NCBI RefSeq assembly: GCF_014306105.1
Contig: NZ_JACRVF010000001.1
Span: 62,001-126,000, forward strand
DNA length: 64,000 nt
DNA from: Pontibacter cellulosilyticus
GTDB taxonomy: Bacteria; Bacteroidota; Bacteroidia; Cytophagales; Hymenobacteraceae
Direction: 5' to 3'
Positions within the stretch are counted from its first letter, which is position 1; every line of letters begins with the position of its first letter. The notes under the pieces are model-generated. The model did no database searches. It was not told where the DNA came from and saw nothing but the letters and a program-made list of their open reading frames with translations. Made by a program: the position numbers and the translations under genes. Shown here one piece after another: positions 17,157-26,405 of the stretch.

Positions 17157-17795
17157 CTAGGCTTTTACTTCCTGCCTGGCTGGGCTGTCGGTTAGTTTCT
17201 CCCGCAGGTTTACAAAGAACTTTAGCGTGAACTGGAAGATCGGGCTAAAGATCAAAGTATAAAAGAAGGTAACTACAAACACAGGTCCGCCCATTAGCCA
17301 GCCAATTGCTAATGCCACCGACTCCACCATAATTCTCGCTTTGCTAATGGACAACTTTGTCCTGTCAGAAATGGAAAGCATAAATCCGTCGCGCGGGCCA
17401 GCCCCTATGCCTCCAGCCACATACATGCCCCCGGCAATGCCACCAATCAAAATGGCAATGATTAGGTAAACATAGTCTAGCCAGCTTCCGGTTTTATCGG
17501 GTAATATGTCCAGCCAAAGAAAGAAGTCCATAAACGGGCCAATGAGCAGGGCATTCAGAAAAGTGCCGATGTTGATGTATTTGCTATGCATGAACCACGC
17601 CACGCCCACAAGAAACAAACCAGTGACTACACTCCAGGTGCCCACAGTAAAACCAAACTTTTGCCAGAAAGCTACATTCAGCACCTCCCAGGGGTGCAGG
17701 CCCAGGTATTTTACTTTAAAAGCAAGTGCGTTGCCCAGCCCAAATAACATCAGGCCCATAAAAAAGAAGGTATAACGAATGATCCAGTCTCTCAT
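17157..17795 (-). CDS. YczE/YyaS/YitT-family integral membrane protein
   Basis: This 212-residue protein has five or six hydrophobic helices. The family-typical block YVAGGIGAGPRDGFMLSISD is followed by LSISKARIMVESVALAIGWLMGG. YitT/YczE-type proteins are membrane proteins of unknown function, proposed to be transporters. The N-terminus IRYTFFFMGLMLFGLGNALAF fits a first helix. The C-terminal tail is short and charged. The neighbours do not suggest a role, and the upstream gap of 166 bp points to its own transcription unit. Confidence 0.85.
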   Translation of the reverse strand: MRDWIIRYTFFFMGLMLFGLGNALAFKVKYLGLHPWEVLNVAFWQKFGFTVGTWSVVTGLFLVGVAWFMHSKYINIGTFLNALLIGPFMDFFLWLDILPDKTGSWLDYVYLIIAILIGGIAGGMYVAGGIGAGPRDGFMLSISDRTKLSISKARIMVESVALAIGWLMGGPVFVVTFFYTLIFSPIFQFTLKFFVNLREKLTDSPARQEVKA

Positions 17796-17961
17796 CAGAA
17801 GTATAAAAAGGATGTTGCCATCCCTGTAAATAAAAACACCTGCTTGCAGGCAGGCGCAAAATTACAAAAAGAAAAGCAGGGAGATTGTCTAAAATGATTG
17901 ATGCAAGCTAAATCGCATAAACTTTAATCCCAGTCTGTAGAATGGAGACGGAGATTAAAGT

Positions 17962-18855
17962 TTATTTGTTGAACGTGATCACGCTGTAAAGTTCCGGCTC
18001 CAGGAACGGCCCGCCAGGGTAGCTGCCTGTATAGTCGAAATTAACCCACAGGTCGCCGCCTGTTTCGTGGAAGTGAATTTTTCCACCGTTTACTTCATCC
18101 GGAAACAACGTTCTGATCGCGAAGCTTACTTTATCTATGTCTTCAACGGTTCCTACTTTTACCTCAGTATACATGTGGCTTGGCGAGATAACAACGCGTG
18201 CTTCACCTCCGATAGCCATAACTGAAGAGGCCATCAGTATGGCGTAGTCGTCGCAGTCGCCTGCCAGCAGACCCATACTTTCTGTTGGAGGGGAATAGTA
18301 GTCCATGCCCAGAGGGTCGTTTACATACTTCCAGTTAAGGCGGATATGCTTGAACAGTGAAAAATAACGCGCAGCCTTACCAAACTTACGGTAGTACTCA
18401 TCATGAAAATAGCGGGTAGAGTTCTCAACGGCGAAGGCCCTTACTTTTGGGTGGGTTGGCTGCATGGCGCTTTTTACCCGCTGGTCCTGGAAGTAGGTGC
18501 CCCGAACCGGTTTAAAGTAGGATACCTTGTGCGGGTTGCTGGTCATGTTCACCAGCATGGCATTGTAGTCGGCATAGATGCCATCCAGCGTCTGGTCTTT
18601 AAACGTCTTGTTAAAGGCCATGATGCTTAACATACCGATAAACATCAGCACAATAAGCTTACGGCTATACTTGGTAACTAAAACAGAAATAACGGCAGCG
18701 AACATGAGGCACAGCAAAAAGTGCAGTTCGTAGTCCATCGAGTTGTAAGGTGGAATATAGAAACTGAACAATACAGCCATCGGAAACACAATAATGATCT
18801 GTATGAACCGAATGGCAAAGTTCAGAAGCTCGGTAGGTTGGAAAAATCGCGTCAT
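17962..18855 (-). CDS. Membrane-anchored transglutaminase-like domain protein
   Basis: This 297-residue protein begins with two or three hydrophobic helices (about residues 11-85). An extracytoplasmic domain follows with a transglutaminase/cysteine-protease-like triad: Cys in LAGDCDDYAILMASS (about residue 207), His in VVISPSHMYTEVKVG (about 234) and Asp in LWVNFDYTG (about 280). The GDCDD element is typical of the bacterial transglutaminase-like superfamily, whose members are mostly peptidases or amidases. The substrate is unknown. It is convergent with nothing and sits alone between a YczE-type gene and a divergent AraC regulator. Confidence 0.8.
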   Translation of the reverse strand: MTRFFQPTELLNFAIRFIQIIIVFPMAVLFSFYIPPYNSMDYELHFLLCLMFAAVISVLVTKYSRKLIVLMFIGMLSIMAFNKTFKDQTLDGIYADYNAMLVNMTSNPHKVSYFKPVRGTYFQDQRVKSAMQPTHPKVRAFAVENSTRYFHDEYYRKFGKAARYFSLFKHIRLNWKYVNDPLGMDYYSPPTESMGLLAGDCDDYAILMASSVMAIGGEARVVISPSHMYTEVKVGTVEDIDKVSFAIRTLFPDEVNGGKIHFHETGGDLWVNFDYTGSYPGGPFLEPELYSVITFNK

Positions 18856-19079
18856 GTGATCTCAGGTTTGAGGGTTCTGGCGCCGGGTATTCTAGCTGCA
18901 GGCCATGTTTCGTGGCACGGCAGTAACGCTCTTTAATTTAACAACGCAAAAGGCAGGCCTTTTGACTCCTTTAAGATATAAAAAAATTAAATTTTTTTCA
19001 TGTTATTTCTTTCGTGGTCTAAAACAGGTAAATTTATACTTCAGCATCAGTAAGTTAACACCGCTTCTTCTATAAAACT

Positions 19080-20006
19080 ATGATATTTGTCAATCCTTCA
19101 CGGGTAGTGCCGGGCTTTTCCAAATTAGTACAAGGGCAGACAGCCGTGCCTGTACCTCCAGACTCTTCTCACATCTATCATTCTTTCTTTAAAACATACT
19201 TTGGAGACACTGTAAACCAACATGGCTATGCGCTGAAGTATGTGGTAAATGGCAGGGAACGTTACACCGTAAATGGCCGAAGACACACCGTTACCGATGG
19301 AAAGTTACTTGTAGTAGGCCATGGCAGTGCGTGCAAAGTAGAGGTAAACGAGAATGAGACGGTGGAGGGGCTTTGCCTGTACCTGAACTCCGGGCTGGTA
19401 ACACAGGCGTGGGGAACACTGGGTACAGAAACAGATAAGTTGCTGGATGTAAGGGAGCTGAATATGAGTGCGCCTGAAGTGTTTGAGCACGTGTTTGAGG
19501 CAGATAAAATAACGCTAAAGCCCCGTTTAGATTACCTGCGCTACCAATTGCAGGAGGGGCTGCTCACAGAAAGTGCCCAGACAGAAGAACTGTTCCTGAA
19601 CCTGGCCGGTGATCTTTGCCGCCTACAGTTCGAAAACCAGAAGCGGGTGCAGCTGCTGCCGGCAACTAAAAAAGCCACCCGAGAAGAGCTGCTTCGCCGC
19701 CTGCTTATTGCCCGCGATTACCTGCACGATAACATCACAGAGCCTTTAAATTTAAGCCAACTCGCAGAGGTAGCCGCCTTGTCAGAGTTTCATTTTCTGC
19801 GGCAGTTTAAGGCTGCCTTCGGCAAATCGCCCTACCAGTACCTGCTGCAGTTGCGCCTGCAACTGGCACAACACCTGCTGCACATAGGGGGCATGTCGGT
19901 AACAGAGGTGGCGCAGGCATGTGGCTTTAGAGAGGTGCAGGCCTTTAGCAAGATCTTTCGGAAAGCTACGGGCAAAGCACCCTCGGCGTACCAGCGCATT
20001 ATTTAA
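19080..20006 (+). CDS. AraC-family transcriptional regulator
   Basis: This is a 308-residue DNA-binding regulator. The C-terminal 100 residues form the double helix-turn-helix domain of AraC proteins, with LSQLAEVAALSEFHFLRQFK as the first HTH and MSVTEVAQACGFREVQAFSK followed by IFRKATGKAPSAYQ as the second. The N-terminal 200 residues resemble a cupin-like sensing domain (YVVNGRERYTVNGRRHTV), with no assigned ligand. It is followed after 72 bp by the PDZ-hydrolase and DUF885 genes in the same direction, so it could control or share a transcript with them. An AAGTATAA word lies in that gap. Confidence 0.92.
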   Translation: MIFVNPSRVVPGFSKLVQGQTAVPVPPDSSHIYHSFFKTYFGDTVNQHGYALKYVVNGRERYTVNGRRHTVTDGKLLVVGHGSACKVEVNENETVEGLCLYLNSGLVTQAWGTLGTETDKLLDVRELNMSAPEVFEHVFEADKITLKPRLDYLRYQLQEGLLTESAQTEELFLNLAGDLCRLQFENQKRVQLLPATKKATREELLRRLLIARDYLHDNITEPLNLSQLAEVAALSEFHFLRQFKAAFGKSPYQYLLQLRLQLAQHLLHIGGMSVTEVAQACGFREVQAFSKIFRKATGKAPSAYQRII

Positions 20007-20078
20007 ATTTAGCAACTTTATACCGGTCTTACAGGTGCTATACGCGTAGTTTTAAGTATAAAACCACCCACTATTGCT

Positions 20079-21476
20079 ATGAAGAAGATTACCCTATGGG
20101 CTATGGCTGCACTAGCTGTTGGCCTGAGTTTATCCGCAGAAGGCCAGAACCTGAAGCGGCGTCCTTTCCTGGGCGTGCAGATCTTGCCTGTTACCGACTC
20201 CCTGGCATCGGCCTATAAAATGAAAGCACCTACAGGAGGTATGGTGGCTGCTGTAATTCCTAATAGTACTGCCGCTGCGTTAAAGCTGCAACCCAACGAT
20301 GTGATCGTAAAGATTAACGACACGAACATCCAAACCTCCAGCGATGTAGTGGCAAAGGCACGCACCTTTACCACCGGCCAACCAGTAACTGTAAACATCA
20401 TCCGCAACGGGAAAACACTTACGCTGAAGGAGAAGGTAAAGGAAATGCCGCGCGAAACTGACCCGAACGCAGAAGTGATTTACGATGAAGTGAAAACAGA
20501 AAATGGCTATACCCGACTCATCGCTAAAAAGCCGAAGGGAAAGGGCAAATATCCTGCTGTATTTTTTATTCAAGGCTATGGCTGCGGTTCCATCGATAAC
20601 CTGCCGCCTTACGACCCGCAGCGCAAACTAATGGATGGCCTGGTGGAAAAAGGCTACGCTGTGTTTAAAATGGACAAACCTGGTTCCGGCGATAGCCAGG
20701 GCAGCGCACCCTGCACCGAAATTGCCTATGCCGAAGAACTGGCAGCCTTCTCTGCCGGATTGAAAAAGTTGAAGACATATGACTTTGTAGATGCGGAAAA
20801 TGTATTCCTGTTTGGCCATTCGCTTGGTGGTAACACGGCTCCTATTATTGCCTCGGAATCAAAAGTTAAAGGCATTGTGGTATACGGTGTGGCCGGCAAG
20901 CCATGGTATGAGTATATGCAGGATGTATTCCGGGAGCAGCGGGCGGTAGTGGGTACAGACCCGGTGCAGATAGACGAGGATATGAAGGTACTGGCACCGC
21001 TTACCTATGAGTTTATGATCCAAAAGAAGTCGCCGGAGGAACTGGCAAAGAACCCGGCGTATAAACCCTACCTGGAGCAAAGCTTTGACTACGACGGCAA
21101 AGGCCATGTTTTCGGGCGGCATTATACTTTTATGCAGGGGATACAGGAGGCGCCGCTAAACAAGGCCTGGCGCGATGCCAATACTAACTCACTGGTTATT
21201 TACGGCGAGGCAGATATTGCCTCCATTAGCCCGCACAACTCGCAACTGCTGACAGATGCTATTAATACCATGCACCCCGGATCAGCAACCTACAAATTTT
21301 TGCTCGGCACCGACCATGGCTTTATAAAAGTAGGTACAAAACAAGACCTGCTGCGCCTTCAGCAAAGCGGAAAGTTCGGCGCTTACATGCGCGATAATTT
21401 TAACCCGGCCCTAGTGAATATGGTGGATAGTTGGATGAAGCAGACAGTGAACAACAAAGCAGTTGGCAGCAAGTAA
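20079..21476 (+). CDS. Secreted alpha/beta hydrolase with N-terminal PDZ domain
   Basis: This 465-residue protein has a signal peptide (MKKITLWAMAALAVGLSLSAEG). A PDZ domain spans about residues 30-115 (FLGVQILP, GGMVAAVIPNSTAAALKLQ, NDVIVKINDTNI). The alpha/beta-hydrolase domain follows from about 140, with the nucleophile elbow GHSLGG (Ser248) and a likely catalytic His in LGTDHGF near residue 410. The pattern suggests a periplasmic serine hydrolase or peptidase, since PDZ domains often recruit protein C-termini. The exact substrate is unknown. Its last 14 bp overlap the TTG start of the next gene, so the two are likely translationally coupled. Confidence 0.88.
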   Translation: MKKITLWAMAALAVGLSLSAEGQNLKRRPFLGVQILPVTDSLASAYKMKAPTGGMVAAVIPNSTAAALKLQPNDVIVKINDTNIQTSSDVVAKARTFTTGQPVTVNIIRNGKTLTLKEKVKEMPRETDPNAEVIYDEVKTENGYTRLIAKKPKGKGKYPAVFFIQGYGCGSIDNLPPYDPQRKLMDGLVEKGYAVFKMDKPGSGDSQGSAPCTEIAYAEELAAFSAGLKKLKTYDFVDAENVFLFGHSLGGNTAPIIASESKVKGIVVYGVAGKPWYEYMQDVFREQRAVVGTDPVQIDEDMKVLAPLTYEFMIQKKSPEELAKNPAYKPYLEQSFDYDGKGHVFGRHYTFMQGIQEAPLNKAWRDANTNSLVIYGEADIASISPHNSQLLTDAINTMHPGSATYKFLLGTDHGFIKVGTKQDLLRLQQSGKFGAYMRDNFNPALVNMVDSWMKQTVNNKAVGSK

Positions 21477-22791
21477 GATTTATACCTGGCTGCTGTGCCT
21501 GCCCTTGCTGTTTCTCCTGAGTAGAAGCCAGCCGGCATCAAATCAAGACCAAAAGCTGCAGGCTTTGCTTCAGAACTTTGCTATTGGTTACCGGGCTCTT
21601 AATATGCCGGGCGTTACCCTGAGCTATATAGACCGGCTTGAACGAATACAAGATACGCAGGGGCTGGTTAAGCAGGAGCAGCTTTTTAAACAAGCAGCAG
21701 CCGATGCAAAAGAAATAGACCCTACAAAACTGACGGGCAAGTATAAAGTATACTACCGGCAACTGCTCTACGAACTGGACCTGAACCAGCGCCGTATTGC
21801 GCTTGAGAAAAAGTTTAAACAACAGGCAAAGCAACCTCCTACAGCTGATGGTATACTTTACCAGCCGCTAGGCAAAGAATTTTATACTTACTGGCTGCAG
21901 GAGTACCTGAGCCTACCTGTTACACCCGACGAGCTCAAAGCTTTTGGTATGCAGGAGGTGCAAAACGTAAAGCAACAGATACGGCAGGTGCGCAGGCAAC
22001 TAGGCTATGCCAACGATAGTGCAGGCTTTTACACGCACCTCAACAGCAGCAGGTTTATACTTACCAAAGAGAAAGAGATCATCAGCAGGTATCAGCAGAA
22101 GTACGAAATCGTAATGCAGCACTTGCCTAAACTGTTTCTCGTAACAGATATCCGCCCATTATACTTTACCAAAATTGCTGATGCCGACAAAGACTCTCCG
22201 CCAGGAGTTTATGCACCACATAACACTACCTTTCTGTTTAACTTCTACCGGCAACGCCACAATACCCGCTCCATGGATTTCCTGCTGCTGCACGAAGGTG
22301 TACCAGGCCATCATTACCAGTCGGAGCGGAGGCGGCAGCTGAACAGTGAAAACCCAATGGGCAACCTGTTTTGGTACTTTGCTTACTCAGAGGGCTGGGC
22401 AGCCTACACCGAAGAGCTAGGGCAGGAGCTGGGCCTTTACCAGACACCCTATGAATACCTAGGTAAGCTGGAGTGGGATTTAGTACGTTCGGCAAGGGTG
22501 GTCATGGACGTGGGCCTGAACTACGACGGCTGGACGAAAGAACAGGCAATGGCTTTCTGGAAAGAACACATCCCTAACCAGGACGACATTGCCCAGCGCG
22601 AAATTGACCGCATGTTACGCTGGCCAGTACAGGTGCATACTTATAAAGTAGGCGCAGACTTTATACTTAAGCAGCTACAGCAGGAGAAACAGCAAAAGGG
22701 CAGTGATTTTGACATACGTGCTTTTCATGAGGCGTTTCTGAAGTATGGGCCTTTACCGCTGGTGGTGCTGGTGGAGGAGGAGCGGGGGTAG
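21463..22791 (+). CDS. DUF885 family protein (putative secreted metallopeptidase), TTG start
   Basis: This 442-residue protein belongs to the DUF885 group, which contains a gluzincin-like zinc motif: LLHEGVPGHHYQ (HExxxxHH arrangement) near residue 275, with a second Glu in YFAYSEGWAAYTEE about 35 residues later. No in-frame ATG precedes the conserved region, so TTG at 21463 is the best start. It gives a plausible signal peptide (IYTWLLCLPLLFLLSRS). The start overlaps the preceding hydrolase gene. At 442 residues it is shorter than many DUF885 proteins (about 550-600), with the missing part on the N-terminal side. It probably acts as a periplasmic peptidase together with its neighbour. Confidence 0.85.
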   Translation: MAASKIYTWLLCLPLLFLLSRSQPASNQDQKLQALLQNFAIGYRALNMPGVTLSYIDRLERIQDTQGLVKQEQLFKQAAADAKEIDPTKLTGKYKVYYRQLLYELDLNQRRIALEKKFKQQAKQPPTADGILYQPLGKEFYTYWLQEYLSLPVTPDELKAFGMQEVQNVKQQIRQVRRQLGYANDSAGFYTHLNSSRFILTKEKEIISRYQQKYEIVMQHLPKLFLVTDIRPLYFTKIADADKDSPPGVYAPHNTTFLFNFYRQRHNTRSMDFLLLHEGVPGHHYQSERRRQLNSENPMGNLFWYFAYSEGWAAYTEELGQELGLYQTPYEYLGKLEWDLVRSARVVMDVGLNYDGWTKEQAMAFWKEHIPNQDDIAQREIDRMLRWPVQVHTYKVGADFILKQLQQEKQQKGSDFDIRAFHEAFLKYGPLPLVVLVEEERG

Positions 22792-23382
22792 GTACCAGAC
22801 TAGCTAACTCGGCTGTGAACATTACTAATTAATGTTATGTTATTTTGCTCCTGTTAACGACTCGAAAAGGAGATAGTAGTTTACAGCTTTGCTATAAATT
22901 GTATTTTCGTTTACAGTATTTGTCAAACTTCTCGAGTATCTTGCCTCAGGCGAAGGTTCAGAATGATTTGTGTTAATAGTGTCGCTAAAACCTCTGTTCC
23001 ACCCAAGTCAGCTTTGTTTAGCTGCATTGGGTCTGATTTATTCTTTCCTGCTAATCAAAAAAGGTAAAAGCTGCAACAGCATTTAGAAGTGTTTTTCTAT
23101 TACACCTTATCATATCATGGACATCTGTACTTATAAGTAAAATATCAATTTTTAAAGGAACGTTACCTTGTATAATAATTAAGATATTTGTGGCTTAGCT
23201 ATCAGTTGCTTTCCTCATAGTATTGTTACATGAGTTCGCTTTATCAGACTCATTTTTTTTCTGCACTATCCCTTCATATCCTATTTCTTTAATACACGGA
23301 GTACTAACTGACCTAATATGTCAAGAAGAGGGTGTACTAATTTTTAAATGGTTATTTGTGAAATATTATGTTTGCTGTATAT
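22792..23382. other. 591-bp AT-rich non-coding gap
   Basis: No gene is supported here. A 64-codon plus-strand frame at 23223-23417 is hydrophobic and low in complexity, overlaps the 3-prime end of the opposite gene, and is not believed. No terminator with a clear stem and T run was found after the DUF885 stop. The composition is markedly more AT-rich than the flanking 19-22.8 kb and continues into the next gene. Confidence 0.5.
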
Positions 23383-24555
23383 CTATTTTGCTTTTATTTG
23401 TTTTAGTTTGTTTGTAATCATTTGCTTGCCATAATTGTACTCTTCAATACTCATCTTTTGCCTGTTTTTTTCAAGTAGCTTCTCAGTTAGCCTGAAATAG
23501 TCTAGAGCTATGGGATTGAATCCTAATTCTAAGTATAAATTTCCTGTCTCAAAAAGATCAAGCAGAGAGGTGTTTTCACTAGGGTTTCTATCAAGCCTAT
23601 CCTGAAAACTTGTTACAATTTTTTTTGCGTCCTGCTTAAGACCATTATTCAAAAATGTTACAGCTATTCTGTTTATATCTTTAGAACCAAAATTTATACC
23701 TCCGTTCTTTTCTAAAGATTTATAGTATGTTATTAGATTTTCTGAATTGAAAAATTGGTATTTAAAATACTCTTTAAAAGCATTCATAACACCTATTTGG
23801 AAAACTGTTTGATGAGATTCATTTTCAAAAATATCTTGTTTAAAAACTATTTTGTCTTTTAAAGGCTCTTTTTCAAGGAATGAATTAAACTTCTTGCTAT
23901 TTGTTAGCCAATTCTCATTCATAGGAGTCTGGCAGGTATAATAAAACTTTTTTGAATTGATACCTAATGTTCCATTCTTACTACTTTCTACTACTATTTT
24001 GTCCACTAATTGCCCTCTGTCATAATTGAAATTAGCATCAATCGAGAAATAAACATCAAACATTTCTGGTTTAGTGAGTAAAGTGTAGTTTAGGAAAGTC
24101 CCACCGTTTGAGAAACCAATTCCTATTCTGGTAGGTATTGTACGGTATTTTTTTTCAATTAATGGGAATACATTATTACTTATAAACTGCTGAAAAGCGT
24201 CAGCATTACCTAACTGTCCTCTCAATTCCTGGAGAGTTTCTTTATGTTTATTTGCAGGGAGAAAATCTTTATTTCTGTTCTCAGAAATTATTCCAACCAC
24301 AATCATAGGAGCTAAATTGTAGCTTTGAAAACTAATAGTAGAATGGACGGCATCAAATATTTCTCTTTGCTGAGCATCAAGAACATAAGCTACCTCAAAT
24401 TTCCTCTCAGGATCAACTTTATATGCTTCAGGTAGATATATAACAACTTTCCTTGAACCTAAGGGAAAACCTGCATCAATTGCCAAAGTATCTATACTCT
24501 GGCCAAAGGAAATGCTTGTGTAAAGTAATAAATAGAGGAGTAGTAACCTTTTCAT
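23383..24555 (-). CDS. Secreted alpha/beta hydrolase, esterase (IroE/Fes-like) superfamily
   Basis: This 390-residue protein has a signal peptide (KRLLLLYLLLYTSISFGQ). An esterase-type alpha/beta hydrolase domain follows, with SRKVVIYLPEAYKVDPERKF, VAYVLDAQQREIFD and the nucleophile elbow IGIGFSNGGTFL (Ser at about 150). A His in FENESHQTVFQIG (about 248) may complete the triad. A helical C-terminal extension follows. Related proteins include enterobactin-type esterases and other esterases, and the true substrate is unknown. The coding sequence is much more AT-rich than its neighbours and carries only one AAGTATAA word (23533), which suggests recent acquisition, though this is inference. Confidence 0.82.
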   Translation of the reverse strand: MKRLLLLYLLLYTSISFGQSIDTLAIDAGFPLGSRKVVIYLPEAYKVDPERKFEVAYVLDAQQREIFDAVHSTISFQSYNLAPMIVVGIISENRNKDFLPANKHKETLQELRGQLGNADAFQQFISNNVFPLIEKKYRTIPTRIGIGFSNGGTFLNYTLLTKPEMFDVYFSIDANFNYDRGQLVDKIVVESSKNGTLGINSKKFYYTCQTPMNENWLTNSKKFNSFLEKEPLKDKIVFKQDIFENESHQTVFQIGVMNAFKEYFKYQFFNSENLITYYKSLEKNGGINFGSKDINRIAVTFLNNGLKQDAKKIVTSFQDRLDRNPSENTSLLDLFETGNLYLELGFNPIALDYFRLTEKLLEKNRQKMSIEEYNYGKQMITNKLKQIKAK

Positions 24556-25224
24556 TCTTTAAATTTAATAGTTTTTTAGCACAACCAATTCTTAATCAAC
24601 TTAAGTTGCGCAATTTCACCCGCGCCTTAACATTAAGGAATCTATTCTGCCAAAGGCAGTTTTACGTTTTAAAATTTGCAAACTAAATTCGTAGAGGCGT
24701 AATTTCTATGGCTTCCATGTCGCAGTCACCAACGCCTTATACAGGGTGCCAATATAACTTTTCATTGATGCCGACTCTTTTGTTTGTTTCACCGCCTTCA
24801 AAGCCATTGCAGTGGGCTTTAACTAAGACATTTACTCTGCCCCGAAACTGATTGGAGGACCTGCTGGTGGAGCGGGACTTAAGTAGGCTATACTGCCACT
24901 GTAATGTAAGCCCAACAGCAAACGCAAGCAGAGGCATTACTTTGCCTCTAAAAGTGCTAGCGCAATCCCATTGGGACTACTTTCACAGGCCTCATCTCTT
25001 TGCTTATGAAAATCCACGCCGTTTTTGTTGAAGGTTTAGTAATGAACTCATCCTCCATATCTTCGCCAATATCTTGACTTAAATTATTGAGTAGATCGCA
25101 ATTCAGATAACTAGCGCACAACTCATGTTCTAGAAATCTCTCCCAAGAGTCTGACAGAGTAGTTTAAATGAGTGTAATTAGATGACTACTAATTACACTC
25201 ATCTACTCATTCAAAATTTCAATC
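24556..25224. other. 669-bp gap without a supported gene
   Basis: The region between two minus-strand genes has only short frames. A 66-codon frame (24737-24937, minus) has a mixed charged sequence with no domain recognised and could be a decayed gene fragment. A perfect palindrome lies at the right end (25168-25202). Composition is AT-rich with short GC-richer patches, as expected for a mosaic or decaying insertion site. No tRNA or IS end was seen. Confidence 0.45.
25168..25202. repeat. Perfect 14-bp inverted repeat, possible terminator
   Basis: ATGAGTGTAATTAG and CTAATTACACTCAT pair perfectly around a 7-nt loop, 22 bp past the stop of the minus-strand gene ending at 25225. There is no T run on either strand, so it may be a repeat rather than a classical terminator. 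The adjacent CTACTCATTCAAAATT resembles sequence at 54505-54525. Confidence 0.55.
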
Positions 25225-26316
25225 CTATTGATACTGAATATACATCGGCGTTGGCTTCAGGGCCAGCACCTCTTCCGGAGTCATTAGGCGGGAGTTGTTT
25301 TTAGTGTCGTTCTTGTAAAAGATCTTGAAGCCTGTAAACTGCACCGGCTCGTTTTTGATATAGCGGCGGAAGGTGTCTTTTTTAAGGGCAGGAGGTCCCC
25401 AGCCATCCATGTGCATTACTACCTGTACATCTGGCCTAAGTGTGATGTTTTCGGTGTTGGTGATCATCCCTTGTGTAAAACGGTGCACGATAAGCAATTT
25501 AGGCGGCAGGTTGTGCTGCTTTGCTACGTCAGATAAGAACTTTGTGGCATAGTTAATGTCTGCGGCATCAAAGGTGCCAATACGTCGGCCTGGTACACCA
25601 CCGTTCTTCATCGAGAACTCCGCATCGATACCCAGGTGTACTTGCGGCAGTTTCAGGAACTGTTCTAACCGTGGAAGCTCTTCCTGCAGCGTGCTTTGGC
25701 CTACCTGGACATCCAGAAAAACAATGGCATCGCGCTTGGCGGCCATCGCCAATACATCCTCAATCATCTTGTCGGTCATGCGCAGGCGGTATTTACCTCC
25801 GGCACTTGGTTTGCCTTGCGCGGTAACTACTATAGCATGTAGGGCGGGTTGAATAGGTGTAACAGGGTCAGCTTTTCGCCAGTTTTCTATTTCCTGGTCC
25901 AGCTTGCTAAGCATTTCGTCTACAGGATACTCGCCTAAAATACCCATTCGCTTAGACAGTGGGTTACCATAATAGGCAAGTATACGTTTGTGCGGAAGTA
26001 TGGCGCCAGGCAAAGGCTTAGGGCCTGGGTAAGTATAACCTGTATCCGGTGCTGTCGTTTCTGGTGCAGTAGCTAATGCTGCTGCCGTGTCCGGACTGGC
26101 AACTGCCTGTGTGTCGGGGGCAGGAGCGGGAATAGTGGCTGTATCTAAAGCTACCTGATCATGGTTAGGCAGTGTAGCAGAGTTAGCTTCGCGATCCTGG
26201 GAACAGGAGGCCGTTAGCAGCAAACCACAAAGTATAGTTGCTGTCTGTAGGGCATAATGTTTAAGGTAGCTGGTGCTGGTAAATGTGTTATTCGGCAAAA
26301 GTCGTAGCGGCTTCAT
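25225..26316 (-). CDS. Putative lipoprotein of unknown function
   Basis: This 363-residue protein has an N-terminal export signal and a lipobox-like LLLTASCSQ (Cys at about 38), then a low-complexity Ala/Pro/Thr/Asp linker (about 45-100). A folded domain follows from RILAYYGNPLSKRMGILGEY to the end. That domain contains strand-like pieces such as ALHAIVVTAQ, DAIVFLDVQVG, VHLGIDAEFSM and KLLIVHRF, which together look like a TIM barrel with acidic residues at strand ends. A glycosidase-like fold is possible, but no family could be named. An intact lipobox and linker suggest it is held on a membrane facing the periplasm or cell surface. Confidence 0.75.
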   Translation of the reverse strand: MKPLRLLPNNTFTSTSYLKHYALQTATILCGLLLTASCSQDREANSATLPNHDQVALDTATIPAPAPDTQAVASPDTAAALATAPETTAPDTGYTYPGPKPLPGAILPHKRILAYYGNPLSKRMGILGEYPVDEMLSKLDQEIENWRKADPVTPIQPALHAIVVTAQGKPSAGGKYRLRMTDKMIEDVLAMAAKRDAIVFLDVQVGQSTLQEELPRLEQFLKLPQVHLGIDAEFSMKNGGVPGRRIGTFDAADINYATKFLSDVAKQHNLPPKLLIVHRFTQGMITNTENITLRPDVQVVMHMDGWGPPALKKDTFRRYIKNEPVQFTGFKIFYKNDTKNNSRLMTPEEVLALKPTPMYIQYQ

Positions 26317-26405
26317 CTAAAGTAAACGTATATGGAATTTATACGCTTAAGATAGGTAATTCTACAGACAAAGAAGGCAGGCAGCTACTTTTATTAGTTA
26401 AAATT

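Noticed and set aside
23223-23417. 64-codon hydrophobic frame
   Set aside because: Lies in AT-rich non-coding sequence and overlaps the 3-prime end of the opposite-strand hydrolase gene; no family.
24737-24937. 66-codon minus-strand frame
   Set aside because: No domain, isolated in a decaying gap; at most a remnant of a gene.
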